From an uncultured Oscillospiraceae bacterium (GTDB lineage: Bacteria; Bacillota; Clostridia; Oscillospirales; Oscillospiraceae), in NCBI GenBank assembly GCA_900763965.1, contig CAAFMG010000046.1:1-15939 (forward strand): a stretch of DNA of 15,939 nucleotides, read 5' to 3'. Shown piece after piece: positions 1 through 6,785 of the stretch. The position numbers were made by a program, and so were the translations under genes. Numbering within the stretch: position 1 is the stretch's first letter; each line of letters opens with the position of its first letter. Below the pieces are notes generated by a model. It saw only the letters and a list, made by a program, of their open reading frames with translations, had not been told where the DNA came from and did not search any database.

Positions 1-711
1 ATCCACCTGCTCCATTTGTCCCCGGATGTTGATGCCGGATGCCAGCATCACATTCAAATCAACACGGAACGGTTCCAATCCCTTGGACAGGGCTTCGGTT
101 TCGATTTCCTTTGCGTATTCTTCGCTGATATTGATATAGTGAACAGGACTGATATTGTCATACTCCCACCAACCTACCAGAGTAAATGTATCTGTTTTCT
201 CATAAGGCGTTGCAGATAAAGAACCCACCGTATAAGTCAGTTCGATTTCTGCGCCCAATTCAGGGGCAACACCCAACAGTTTTAAGGCGTATGTATCCGT
301 GGTGATTTCATTTCTTCCTTGCGGTTTCTGTCCCACGGTTGGCGCCGCAAAACTCCATTCGGTGCAATTGTCATCCATGAAGCTGACCTCAGCTGGGGCT
401 TTCGCAAAAACCCCACTGTCCATATAGCCAATGGTTATGCGTTTGCCAGTGGCTTTAACGTTTGGGTGGGCTGATATATTCTCAATCTGTTCTTCGGTCA
501 CTTCCTTAAAAGTTCCGTGGCAGCAGCCACCGACCTGACGGAATGTGTACATCTCATAACTGGAATTCATGGACATGACGATGGTAAACAGCGAGGTAAA
601 CAGCAGCGTGGTCAGGGCAATGGCAATGATTGCGATGATATTGCGTTTCCGGGATGCCCATAAAGAACGCCAACTTAATTTTCGGATACATTTTCTGTTT
701 TTGACATTCAT
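1..711 (-). CDS. FtsX/MacB-like ABC transporter permease, N-terminal part (runs off window)
   Basis: The reading frame is open from ATG at 711 to the window edge: 237 codons with no stop, so the C-terminal part is missing. A short basic cytoplasmic start rich in Lys and Arg leads into one strong membrane helix at about residues 25-48 (IIAIIAIALTTLLFTSLFTI). A long extracytoplasmic region follows with little hydrophobicity. One helix followed by a large outside domain is typical of MacB/FtsX-type permeases, whose other helices lie further on. A good ribosome site (GGGAGG) lies between this start and the stop of the ATPase gene, 15 bases upstream, so the two genes are almost certainly co-transcribed and form one transporter. 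Substrate is unknown. Linkage to a two-component system suggests export of, or resistance to, membrane-active compounds. The family call is inferred from topology and context. Confidence 0.8.
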   Translation of the reverse strand, partial: MNVKNRKCIRKLSWRSLWASRKRNIIAIIAIALTTLLFTSLFTIVMSMNSSYEMYTFRQVGGCCHGTFKEVTEEQIENISAHPNVKATGKRITIGYMDSGVFAKAPAEVSFMDDNCTEWSFAAPTVGQKPQGRNEITTDTYALKLLGVAPELGAEIELTYTVGSLSATPYEKTDTFTLVGWWEYDNISPVHYINISEEYAKEIETEALSKGLEPFRVDLNVMLASGINIRGQMEQVD

Positions 712-726
712 CGTAGCCACCTCCCG

Positions 727-1398
727 TTAGTTCTGGGAGACGATCCGACCGTCTTCGATACGAATGATGCGGTCTGCCATCTGCGCAATTTCCTCGTTGT
801 GGGTGATCATTACGATAGTCTGGGTGAACTTCTGACTGGTGACTTTCAAAAGGCTCAATACATCCTGACTGGTTTTGGAATCCAGATTGCCGGTGGGTTC
901 GTCCGCAAGAATGATGGCCGGAGCGGCGGCCAATGCACGGGCAATGGCAACACGCTGCTGCTGACCCCCGGAAAGCTGACTGGGCAGAGCATCCAGCTTT
1001 TGCTCCAGTCCAAGGGTCTGCACGATCTGCTGCACAAAAGCCTTGTGTACCTTTCCGCCATCCAGCTCAATAGGCAGAACGATATTTTCATATACATTCA
1101 GCACCGGAACCAGATTGTAGCTCTGAAAGACAAAGCCGATTTTCCTGCGGCGGAAGATGGTCAGCGCTTCCTCCTTTAAGGAGAAAATGTCCTGCCCGTC
1201 CACCGTAACCGTGCCCTCTGTGGGGCGGTCCAGCCCGCCCAGCATATGCAGCAGGGTGGATTTGCCGGAGCCGGAGGTTCCAACAATGGCAACAAATTCT
1301 CCCTTCTGTACACTGAGATCAACGCCATTCAGGGCATGAACCGCATTGTCACCGGAACCATAAATCTTCTTCAGACCTTTCGCCTGTAAAATCTCCAT
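727..1398 (-). CDS. ABC transporter ATP-binding protein, LolD/MacB/BceA class
   Basis: This 223-aa protein is the usual length for an ATPase that works with FtsX-like permeases. It carries every nucleotide-binding motif: Walker A GTSGSGKST (residues 40-48), Q-loop Gln92 (FVFQSYNLVPVLNVYEN), signature LSGGQQQR (142-149), Walker B IILADEPTGNLD (162-173) and switch His200 (MITHN). The ADEPTGNLD stretch and the VLNVYENIVLPI segment are characteristic of the LolD/MacB/bacitracin-type group. It should act on the cytoplasmic face as a dimer with the permease encoded next. GGAGG at 1408-1412 is 9 bases from the ATG. The gene is third in the series regulator, kinase, ATPase, permease, 111 bases after the kinase, and a dyad fills part of that gap. 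The family call is secure; peptide defence as the role is inferred from context. Confidence 0.95.
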   Translation of the reverse strand: MEILQAKGLKKIYGSGDNAVHALNGVDLSVQKGEFVAIVGTSGSGKSTLLHMLGGLDRPTEGTVTVDGQDIFSLKEEALTIFRRRKIGFVFQSYNLVPVLNVYENIVLPIELDGGKVHKAFVQQIVQTLGLEQKLDALPSQLSGGQQQRVAIARALAAAPAIILADEPTGNLDSKTSQDVLSLLKVTSQKFTQTIVMITHNEEIAQMADRIIRIEDGRIVSQN

Positions 1399-1419
1399 AA
1401 ATGCCTACCTCCATGAAAA

Positions 1420-1464
1420 AATCTGTATGTATGCAAAGAAATGATCCCTTGCTACATACAGATT
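1420..1464 (-). promoter_or_regulatory. Perfect 12-bp inverted repeat ahead of the ABC ATPase gene
   Basis: AATCTGTATGTA (1420-1431) and TACATACAGATT (1453-1464) are exact reverse complements separated by 21 bases. The dyad lies in the 111-base gap between kinase and ATPase genes and ends 21 bases before the ATPase start, just upstream of its ribosome site. Read on the minus strand, the second arm runs into six T, so it could be a weak long-loop terminator or attenuator. It could equally be an operator for the neighbouring response regulator. The sequence shows the symmetry; the function is inference. Confidence 0.6.
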
Positions 1465-1509
1465 ATGGCATAGGATCCTTTCCACATTCTTTACGGCGGG
1501 AAAGGAATT

Positions 1510-2433
1510 CTAACAGTTTTGAAAGAATGACGGCTGCCTGGGCAGAAATACGGAAAAGGTGCTGCCGCTTCCGGGACGGGAAACAACCTTGATATAGCCC
1601 CCCTGATCGGACAGAATCTGCCGGGCCAGATATAAGCCGATGCCCACACCGTCCTGCTCCTGCACGGACTTTGACCGGTAAAAGCGGGAAAAGATTTTTG
1701 CTTGCTCCCATTCCGGGATCCCGGGGCCGGTGTCGGAGATGTCGATCCTTGCGAACATTTCATAGCTTACAGCGGAAATGGCAACGGTGCCCTGGGCGGT
1801 ATACTTGATGGCATTGTCCAGAATGTTGGCCAGGGCTTCAGCCGTCCATTTTCCGTCAAAGACAGCGGAAATATCGGTATCCTGACACTGTAGAGACAGG
1901 CCCTTTTCGGCGGCTTTGGCAGCATACTGCCCTGCGATGTCTTGCAGCAGGGGCTGCAACGGGGCAGGTTTGGGGGAGAGGGAAAGAATTCCATTTTCCA
2001 GCCGGGACAGCTTTACCAGGGAATCAATCAGAAACCGCAGCTTTTCCGCCTGGGTATGCAGTGCTTCCACATTTGCCTTCGGGGCTTCGGGAAGATCTTC
2101 CTCCATCAAAAGCTCACTGTATAGCAGCAGGTTTGCAATGGGCGTTTTGGTTTGGTGGGAGATATCTGCGATCAGGGATTTGATCTGATCCTTTTCCTGG
2201 GCAACATTTTTGGCGGAGGTTTCCGCTGCGGAAAGATAATGGGCAAATCTTGTCTCCAATGCAGACAGTTTGCTTTCATCAAAAGAGGCTTCCGAAAAGG
2301 TGCCGTCCATGGCCGCATCCAACATATTTTCAATAATTTCCATGGTTTTCCGGGTTTTTCTTCGATCCCACCATACAATGGCTGCTGCCCCCAGAAAACA
2401 CAGCAGGATCAGGGCAATTCCTGTTTCATTCAT
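1510..2433 (-). CDS. Sensor histidine kinase with a minimal membrane sensor
   Basis: A 307-aa kinase with one membrane helix at about residues 4-22 and no recognisable extracellular or HAMP domain. A helical linker leads to the dimerisation/phosphoacceptor helix with ISHQTKTPIANLLLYSELL, in which His93 is the predicted phosphorylation site. The ATP-binding domain shows the N box (NILDNAIKYT), G1 (DTGPGIPEWE), F box (IFSRFYRS) and G2 (GVGIGLYLAR). The ISHQTKTPI form of the H box is common in clostridial kinases linked to antimicrobial-peptide transporters. The start overlaps the end of the response-regulator gene by 4 bases, indicating translational coupling and a cognate pair. With almost nothing exposed outside the cell, the signal may come from the adjacent transporter or from the membrane, as known for Bce-type systems; applying that here is inference. 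Confidence 0.94.
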   Translation of the reverse strand: MNETGIALILLCFLGAAAIVWWDRRKTRKTMEIIENMLDAAMDGTFSEASFDESKLSALETRFAHYLSAAETSAKNVAQEKDQIKSLIADISHQTKTPIANLLLYSELLMEEDLPEAPKANVEALHTQAEKLRFLIDSLVKLSRLENGILSLSPKPAPLQPLLQDIAGQYAAKAAEKGLSLQCQDTDISAVFDGKWTAEALANILDNAIKYTAQGTVAISAVSYEMFARIDISDTGPGIPEWEQAKIFSRFYRSKSVQEQDGVGIGLYLARQILSDQGGYIKVVSRPGSGSTFSVFLPRQPSFFQNC

Positions 2434-3104
2434 TTTTTCGTTCCCCAGCGATAACCGAGCCCGTAGACCGTCTGGATATAATCCTGGGCACCAAGCTTAT
2501 CCCGCAAACGCTTGACCGTTACGGACAGGGCGTTTTCGTCCACATATTTTGCCCCGTCTGTCCAAATTCGGTCCACCAGGTCACTGCGGCGCAGAGTTTG
2601 CCCCCGGTTTTCGACCAACAGGTGCAGCAGCTTTTGCTCGGTTTTGCTCAATTCGACCTTCTGATCTCCTGCCAAAAAGGTCATGGTGTCAAAGTCAAAG
2701 GAAAACTGATCCAGACGGATCGGAACGGTTTGGGGGAGGGAGGTCTGCTTTCGCAGCTGGGTATTGACCCTTGCCCGCAAAACCGAAAGAGAAAAGGGCT
2801 TGGTGATATAATCGTCAGCACCCCGTTCCAGGCCGTCTACAATATCCCAATCCGTGTCATTGGCAGTCAGCAGAATGACAGGAATCTGAGAGGCTGTTTC
2901 CTTTACTTCCCGCAGCAGTGCCAAGCCGCTGCCATCCGGCAGATTGATATCCAGCAGGATCAGGGATACAGGGCCGCAATGCAGCTGCTCACGCGCGGTT
3001 TTTAGATCCCGGCAGGAAAGAATCTGCCGATTGTCTCCCTTCAATGCCTTGCACAGTCCCTGATTCAGAATCAGATCATCTTCAACGATCAGCAGTTGCT
3101 CCAT
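2430..3104 (-). CDS. OmpR/PhoB-family response regulator
   Basis: A 224-aa regulator with the two standard domains. The receiver has the acidic pair in VEDD (residues 8-10), phosphoacceptor Asp52 in LILLDINLPDG, Thr80 in VILLTAND and Lys102 in DYITKPFS. The C-terminal winged helix shows the family pattern TKTEQKLLHLLVENRGQTLRR, then a recognition-helix region ENALSVTVKRLRDKL and the closing VYGLGYRWG. A purine-rich ribosome site (AAGGAAG) precedes the ATG. It is the first gene of the regulator-kinase-ATPase-permease series and would be phosphorylated by the kinase that overlaps its end. Likely targets are its own operon and the transporter pair; the dyad at 1420-1464 is one candidate site. 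The unrecognised gene upstream ends 29 bases away and could share the transcript. Confidence 0.96.
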   Translation of the reverse strand: MEQLLIVEDDLILNQGLCKALKGDNRQILSCRDLKTAREQLHCGPVSLILLDINLPDGSGLALLREVKETASQIPVILLTANDTDWDIVDGLERGADDYITKPFSLSVLRARVNTQLRKQTSLPQTVPIRLDQFSFDFDTMTFLAGDQKVELSKTEQKLLHLLVENRGQTLRRSDLVDRIWTDGAKYVDENALSVTVKRLRDKLGAQDYIQTVYGLGYRWGTKK

Positions 3105-3133
3105 GGATCCACTTCCTTACTTTCCAAAAAGGT

Positions 3134-4093
3134 TTATGATTTGTGATACTTCTCCTGCCTACGCACCATGCGGCTGTTGGGGTTGTGGTAGGGGGCGGGG
3201 CCTTCAAATTCCTTGTCGTCAATGAGCATATCCGCCCGGATGGCGCTGGCGTAGGGGCAGCCCAGCAGGGGAATCTGGATCTTGGCTCCGGCAAACAGGA
3301 ACATGGCATGGAACCGCACCTCAGCGGCCAGGGAATGGAAGGAGGTGTTGGCGGTGTGGGTGGCCAGAATGGCAAACTGCTCAAACTGGGTCAGATTTTT
3401 TGGATCCTGAAAATAGAGCTTTTCATGGTCGCAGAGGATCCGCCCGGCGGCCCGGTTGTTGCTGTCGATAAAGTCCGGCAGCCGGGCGGCGGATCTGGAA
3501 TTGCGGCGGCTGCGGCACTGCTGGGCGTAGGCAAGGGGCACATCCAGAACCCCATCCACGGCCAGAGAGGCGATGAACCGGGTGTAGAGCTGACCGATGA
3601 GATAGGCACCCTCTGCCTCCGGGCGGAGGAAATAGGCTTTCAGTGCATCGTCATGGGTCTGCTTCCGGTAGGCAACCACCCGGTTGATCTCTTGGCCCAG
3701 CTTCTTTCGGTTTTCTTCCGTGGGATCCAGCAGGCAGTCATCCAAAATCTGGATTTGAAAGGTGATGAAGGACACGGTGATTCCCGGCGTATCCCCATCT
3801 GCCTCCCGGCCCAGGGCGGCATCAAACTCCTGCTCCCGCATTTTGAACAGGCTGTACACCCAGTCGGTGCTGCCGGTGACGGCATAGAGATACCAGTCAT
3901 CAAAGAAATACCGGCATTGCAGCGTTTGGTCATGCTCTCCGGGGAAGGTGTGGATCTGTCTTTGGGCAAGGATATCGGAAAGACTTTTGTTCAGGGCAAA
4001 AAAGCCGTCCTGGGTGGAAAAAATATCCCCCTGTGCCGCAAGACCCATTTCCAGAAGCCGGGCAAAATAGGCGGGAATTTTTGTATCAGACAT
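3134..4093 (-). CDS. Conserved-looking hypothetical protein, 319 aa
   Basis: I do not recognise this family. The protein has no signal peptide, no membrane segment and no familiar catalytic motif, and reads as a soluble, mainly helical cytoplasmic protein with many aromatic residues. Possible landmarks are CRYFFDDWYLYAVTGSTDWV near residue 60, QCRSRRNSRSAARLPDF in a basic stretch near residue 190, and a histidine-containing segment AILATHTANTSFHSLAAEVRFHAMF near residue 250. The start is well supported: GAGG at 4102-4105 is 8 bases from the ATG, and a promoter lies at 4121-4148. The coding sequence is intact and its codon use resembles its neighbours. It is 29 bases upstream of the response regulator on the same strand, so it may be the first gene of that operon or an independent unit. 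No function is assigned. Confidence 0.85.
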   Translation of the reverse strand: MSDTKIPAYFARLLEMGLAAQGDIFSTQDGFFALNKSLSDILAQRQIHTFPGEHDQTLQCRYFFDDWYLYAVTGSTDWVYSLFKMREQEFDAALGREADGDTPGITVSFITFQIQILDDCLLDPTEENRKKLGQEINRVVAYRKQTHDDALKAYFLRPEAEGAYLIGQLYTRFIASLAVDGVLDVPLAYAQQCRSRRNSRSAARLPDFIDSNNRAAGRILCDHEKLYFQDPKNLTQFEQFAILATHTANTSFHSLAAEVRFHAMFLFAGAKIQIPLLGCPYASAIRADMLIDDKEFEGPAPYHNPNSRMVRRQEKYHKS

Positions 4094-4120
4094 AGTATTG
4101 ACCTCGTTTTTGTTTTCTAC

Positions 4121-4148
4121 ATTGTAGCACAGATCGGCACAGAGTCAA
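4121..4148 (-). promoter_or_regulatory. Promoter for the 319-aa hypothetical gene
   Basis: On the minus strand TTGACT (4148-4143) and TACAAT (4126-4121) are separated by 16 bases, close to the housekeeping sigma consensus. The start codon lies 27 bases beyond the -10 box with a ribosome site between. It is back to back with the plus-strand promoter at 4164-4191. Confidence 0.75.
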
Positions 4149-4163
4149 GGCAGAGCGAAACAC

Positions 4164-4191
4164 TTGTTTTTTTCACTGGCTGTGTTATAAT
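4164..4191 (+). promoter_or_regulatory. Promoter for the chromate-transporter pair
   Basis: TTGTTT (4164-4169), a 16-base spacer and a perfect TATAAT (4186-4191). The expected transcription start is about 4198, essentially the first base of repeat element A, so the element would form nearly all of a roughly 295-base leader before the first transporter gene. Confidence 0.7.
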
Positions 4192-4199
4192 CATCTTAG

Positions 4200-4476
4200 G
4201 GAAACTCTGAATAAATCGTCGGAGGCTGGTGAGCGGATTTTTTGTCCCCATGCTGCGGTTTCCAAAGTGGGAAATATAGCGCAGCCGTTGCCAGCGTAAG
4301 CTGGCTTACGGATGCGGCATACTCCTTGCGGGTATAGCGCAGCCGTTGCCAGCGTAAGCTGGCTTACGGATGTGGCACACCCCTTGCGGGTGCACAAAGC
4401 ATTCCTCCACTTTGGATACCTCGCCTGGAAACAAAATCTCTCGCTCCCAGCTCTTGCCGATTTCATCAGAGCTTCC
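4200..4476 (+). repeat. Structured repeat element A (161-bp hairpin element with a 116-bp insertion)
   Basis: The ends are imperfect inverted repeats of 19 bases: GGAAACTCTGAATAAATCG (4200-4218) and CGATTTCATCAGAGCTTCC (4458-4476). Most of the interior also pairs, so the element folds as one long imperfect hairpin. It is the same sequence as element B at 6786-6946, inverted. After removing two 58-bp units (4275-4390) it is 161 bp and aligns to B without gaps. The right end is 5 bases from the GGAGG (4482-4486) of the first transporter gene. No transposase and no clear target-site duplication is visible. It could be a MITE-like mobile repeat, a structured leader RNA, or both. Confidence 0.8.
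4275..4390 (+). repeat. Two tandem 58-bp units inside element A
   Basis: Copies at 4275-4332 and 4333-4390 are 58 bp each with three differences. Each contains GCCAGC-GTAA-GCTGGC, a 6-bp stem closed by a GNRA-type tetraloop, which overlaps an alternative stem CGTAAG-CTGG-CTTACG. A second small hairpin near the end of each unit has loop CTTGC. The units interrupt the central stem-loop of the element; element B lacks them. Confidence 0.9.
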
Positions 4477-4493
4477 TTTTTGGAGGTGTGACT

Positions 4494-5045
4494 ATGCTGG
4501 AATTGTTCCTGACCTTTGCGAAGATCGGCCTGTTTACCATTGGCGGCGCCTACGCCATGATCGCCATTGTGGAGGATACCTGTGTCAACGAAAAAAAGTG
4601 GATGACCCATGAGGAAATGATGGAGCTGATCGTCATTGCCGAGTCCACCCCCGGCCCCATTGCCATCAACTGCGCCACCTTTGCCGGTTACCGCAGGAAG
4701 GGGCTGCCGGGAGCGGCGGCGGCAACGCTGGGCATCGTGATGCCCTCATTTGTCGTGATCTACCTGATCTCCATGTTCCTGGGGAACTTCCTGGAAATTC
4801 CCTGGGTGGCGGCGGCCTTTCGGGGAATGAAGGTGGGTGTGGGTGTTGTGATGATCCGGGCCGGACTGGGAATGCTCCAAAAGCTCCCGAAAAGCTGGCT
4901 GCCCCGGCTGTTGTTTTGCTTCGGCTTTGGGGCAATGCTCCTGGCGAACCTCTTTGCTGTCCACCTGTCCACGGTGGAGCTGATGCTTCTGGCGGGACTG
5001 GTCAGCCTGGCGGTCAGCCGGGGAAAGGAGGCGCAGAAGGTATGA
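4494..5045 (+). CDS. Chromate transporter family protein, first half-size subunit
   Basis: A 183-aa hydrophobic protein with one CHR domain. It shows the family's N-terminal FAKIGLFTIGGAYAMI segment, the AESTPGPIAINCATFAGYR motif and a series of membrane helices to the C-terminus. Full-length ChrA carries two such domains; here each domain is a separate gene, the arrangement called short-chain CHR. ATG at 4494 was chosen over the nearby GTG at 4488 because GGAGG at 4482-4486 is 7 bases upstream of the ATG but only one base from the GTG. The stop overlaps the start of the second subunit gene (ATGA), so the two are translationally coupled and probably form a heterodimer in the cytoplasmic membrane. 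The family is associated with chromate efflux, but the natural substrate in anaerobes is uncertain. No ChrB-type regulator is adjacent. Confidence 0.92.
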   Translation: MLELFLTFAKIGLFTIGGAYAMIAIVEDTCVNEKKWMTHEEMMELIVIAESTPGPIAINCATFAGYRRKGLPGAAAATLGIVMPSFVVIYLISMFLGNFLEIPWVAAAFRGMKVGVGVVMIRAGLGMLQKLPKSWLPRLLFCFGFGAMLLANLFAVHLSTVELMLLAGLVSLAVSRGKEAQKV

Positions 5046-5590
5046 TCTATTTGGAGCTGCTTCTGGGCTTTCTCCGGGTGGGCTGCTTCACCTTCGGCGG
5101 CGGCTATGCAGCCATCCCCCTGATCCGGGACGTTGCCCTGGGCCATGGCTGGCTTACCGAGGACGCCCTGACCTATATGATCGCCGTCAGCGAAAGCACC
5201 CCCGGCCCCATTATGGTGAATATGGCCACCTATGTGGGCAGCAGTCAGGCGGGGCTGACCGGGGCGGCGCTGGCCACCCTGGCGGTGGTGATGCCCTCCT
5301 TCTGCATTATTCTGCTGATTCTGGTGCTGCTGAAAAACCTGATCAAGCACCCCTATGTCCAGGCCATGCTCCAGGGAATGCAGCCCTGCATTGTGGGCAT
5401 TATTCTGGCCACCGGTATCTACATGACCGGCGAGGCCTGCATTCCCGGCGGTGCGGCAGACTGGCGGGCGGCGGCCATCGGCGGGATCCTGACGGCGGTG
5501 CTGGTGGCAGCGAAGAAGTTTGGGAAGAAAAAGCTCAGCCCCATCCATGTGATCGCCCTTTCGGCATTGCTGGGGATCCTTTTGTTTTAA
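5042..5590 (+). CDS. Chromate transporter family protein, second half-size subunit
   Basis: A 182-aa membrane protein homologous to the gene before it. It has FLRVGCFTFGGGYAAIPLI at the N-terminus, then AVSESTPGPIMVNMATYVG and GLTGAALATLAVVMPSF, followed by several hydrophobic helices and a basic KKFGKKK loop near the end. The start at 5042 overlaps the previous stop by 4 bases and is preceded by AAGGAGG inside the upstream gene. A longer open frame reaching back to 4916 is rejected because it reads through the first subunit out of frame. It is the last gene of the transcript: repeat element C begins right after the stop, then a terminator at 5713. The two subunits are expected to insert in opposite orientations and pair, as proposed for short-chain CHR proteins; that is family knowledge, not visible here. 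Confidence 0.92.
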   Translation: MIYLELLLGFLRVGCFTFGGGYAAIPLIRDVALGHGWLTEDALTYMIAVSESTPGPIMVNMATYVGSSQAGLTGAALATLAVVMPSFCIILLILVLLKNLIKHPYVQAMLQGMQPCIVGIILATGIYMTGEACIPGGAADWRAAAIGGILTAVLVAAKKFGKKKLSPIHVIALSALLGILLF

Positions 5591-5700
5591 GGCAGCGCCG
5601 CATCATTCGGCAAGAGACAGCAACGAGAGATTTTATTCCCAATCTTGCAGTTTGAAACAACGCTTTTGCCAATGCTTTTGACGAATTATGCGGCGCGACC
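5591..5700 (+). repeat. Repeat element C (110 bp, inverted-repeat ends)
   Basis: The left end GGCAGCGCCGCATCATTCG (5591-5609) and right end CGAATTATGCGGCGCGACC (5682-5700) are inverted repeats matching at 16 of 19 positions. The element starts directly after the stop codon of the second transporter gene. Its interior CAAGAG...ACGAGAGATTTTATT (about 5611-5637) resembles CAAGAG...GCGAGAGATTTTGTT in element B (about 6806-6832) and the right side of element A, so C looks like a shorter relative with different ends. No coding capacity is seen. Confidence 0.7.
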
Positions 5701-5712
5701 CCCAAAAAAGAC

Positions 5713-5743
5713 ACGGCATGGTGTAGTGAATGCACCATGCCGT
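5713..5743. terminator. Bidirectional intrinsic terminator
   Basis: Perfect 11-bp stem ACGGCATGGTG (5713-5723) / CACCATGCCGT (5733-5743) with a 9-base loop. It is followed by a T run on the plus strand and preceded by six A (a T run on the minus strand), so it can stop both the transporter transcript and the converging reductase transcript. Confidence 0.93.
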
Positions 5744-5753
5744 ATTTTTATAG

Positions 5754-6761
5754 TTATTCGCCAAAATCGGCGGCTACCTTCTTCAGCATTTGCCGGATGG
5801 GAAGGTTGTAGGAGCAGCGGCCCTCGCAGGCACCGCAGCCGATACAGGCGGAGGCCTTTACGCTCAGACCGTTGTAGCGATCCCTTGCCCAGTCGGCCAG
5901 GCCATACCGGGCCAGATAGCCGTGGAACAGGAAAGCACCGGAGATGTTGATGCCCACGGTGCAGGGCTGGCAGTAGTTGCAGCGGCGGCAGAACTGGGTG
6001 CCCAGGGACTTGCGGATGGTTTCCATCTGGGCGGTTTCCTCGGGGGACAGGGGACTGTGGTCATTGGCAGCGGCCAGGTTCTGGGCCAGCTCCTCCGGGG
6101 AAGCCATGCCGGGAATGGCAACGGTGACATCCGGGTTTGCCAGAATGTAGCGCAGAGCCAGGGTGGCATCCTCAATGGCACCGCCTGCCAGAGGCTTCAT
6201 GTCGATAAAGCCGATGTTCTTTTCCTGACAGGCCCGGATCAGTGCCTCGCCCTGGGATTCCACAATGTTATAGGGGAACATGATGGTCTCCACCCAGTCC
6301 AGGGTCAATGCCTTTTCAAAGACCTCAGTGGAGTGGGCGGTCAGGCCGATGTGGCCGATCTTTCCGGCGGCACGGGCCTCCAGCAGGGCTTCCAGTGCGC
6401 CGCCGGGGGCGATGACCTGCTCCAGCTGGGCCATGCTGGGGTTGTGTACCTGATACAGGTCAATGTAGTCGGTGCGCAGATTGTTCAGGCTGATGCCAAT
6501 GTCCTTGGCCATAGCCTCCCTGGTGCGGGCCATGCTCTTGGTTGCCAGGATAAAATCCTGCCGGATACCCTCCAGGGCCTGCCCCAGATAGCTTTCGCTG
6601 ACGGTGTAGCCCCGGGCGGTGTCGATGTAGTTGATCCCGGCCTGACGAAGCTGGAGCATCAGCTCCCGGGTGCCGGAAGCATCAATGCGCTGAATGGGGA
6701 TGCCACCGAAGCCCAGACGGGAGATCTTCAAACCGGTTTTTCCAAGAATTCTGTATTCCAT
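5754..6761 (-). CDS. Aldo/keto reductase with C-terminal 4Fe-4S-type cysteine clusters
   Basis: This 335-aa protein starts with the aldo/keto reductase barrel (about residues 1-250). The catalytic tetrad is Asp47 and Tyr52 (DTARGYTVSESYLG), Lys75 (ILATKS) and His106 (YQVHNPS), so it should be an NAD(P)H-dependent oxidoreductase. The C-terminal extension carries two four-cysteine groups: Cys258/261/264/267 (CRRCNYCQPC) and Cys306/309/312/316 (CIGCGACEGRC), as in the ferredoxin-like subgroup of the family common in anaerobes. The proline that usually follows the last Cys of each cluster is replaced by Thr and Ser. The physiological substrate cannot be read from sequence. AGGAG (6772-6776) is 10 bases from the ATG. 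Repeat element B sits just upstream, between this gene and the GH3 gene on the same strand. No good separate promoter was found, so read-through from GH3 is possible. Confidence 0.93.
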   Translation of the reverse strand: MEYRILGKTGLKISRLGFGGIPIQRIDASGTRELMLQLRQAGINYIDTARGYTVSESYLGQALEGIRQDFILATKSMARTREAMAKDIGISLNNLRTDYIDLYQVHNPSMAQLEQVIAPGGALEALLEARAAGKIGHIGLTAHSTEVFEKALTLDWVETIMFPYNIVESQGEALIRACQEKNIGFIDMKPLAGGAIEDATLALRYILANPDVTVAIPGMASPEELAQNLAAANDHSPLSPEETAQMETIRKSLGTQFCRRCNYCQPCTVGINISGAFLFHGYLARYGLADWARDRYNGLSVKASACIGCGACEGRCSYNLPIRQMLKKVAADFGE

Positions 6762-6785
6762 AATATGTTCTCTCCTATATTCTAA

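Noticed and set aside
4275..4390. Tandem 58-bp repeats as a CRISPR array
   Set aside because: The units are directly adjacent with no spacers, only two copies exist, and no cas gene is near.
4200..4476. Target-site duplication flanking element A, as proof of transposition
   Set aside because: The flanks (CATCTTA and TTTTTGG) share no convincing direct repeat; element B is equally unclear.
4191..4610. Minus-strand open frame of 139 codons across element A
   Set aside because: It runs through the repeat and tandem units and into the transporter gene on the other strand, and has no ribosome site.
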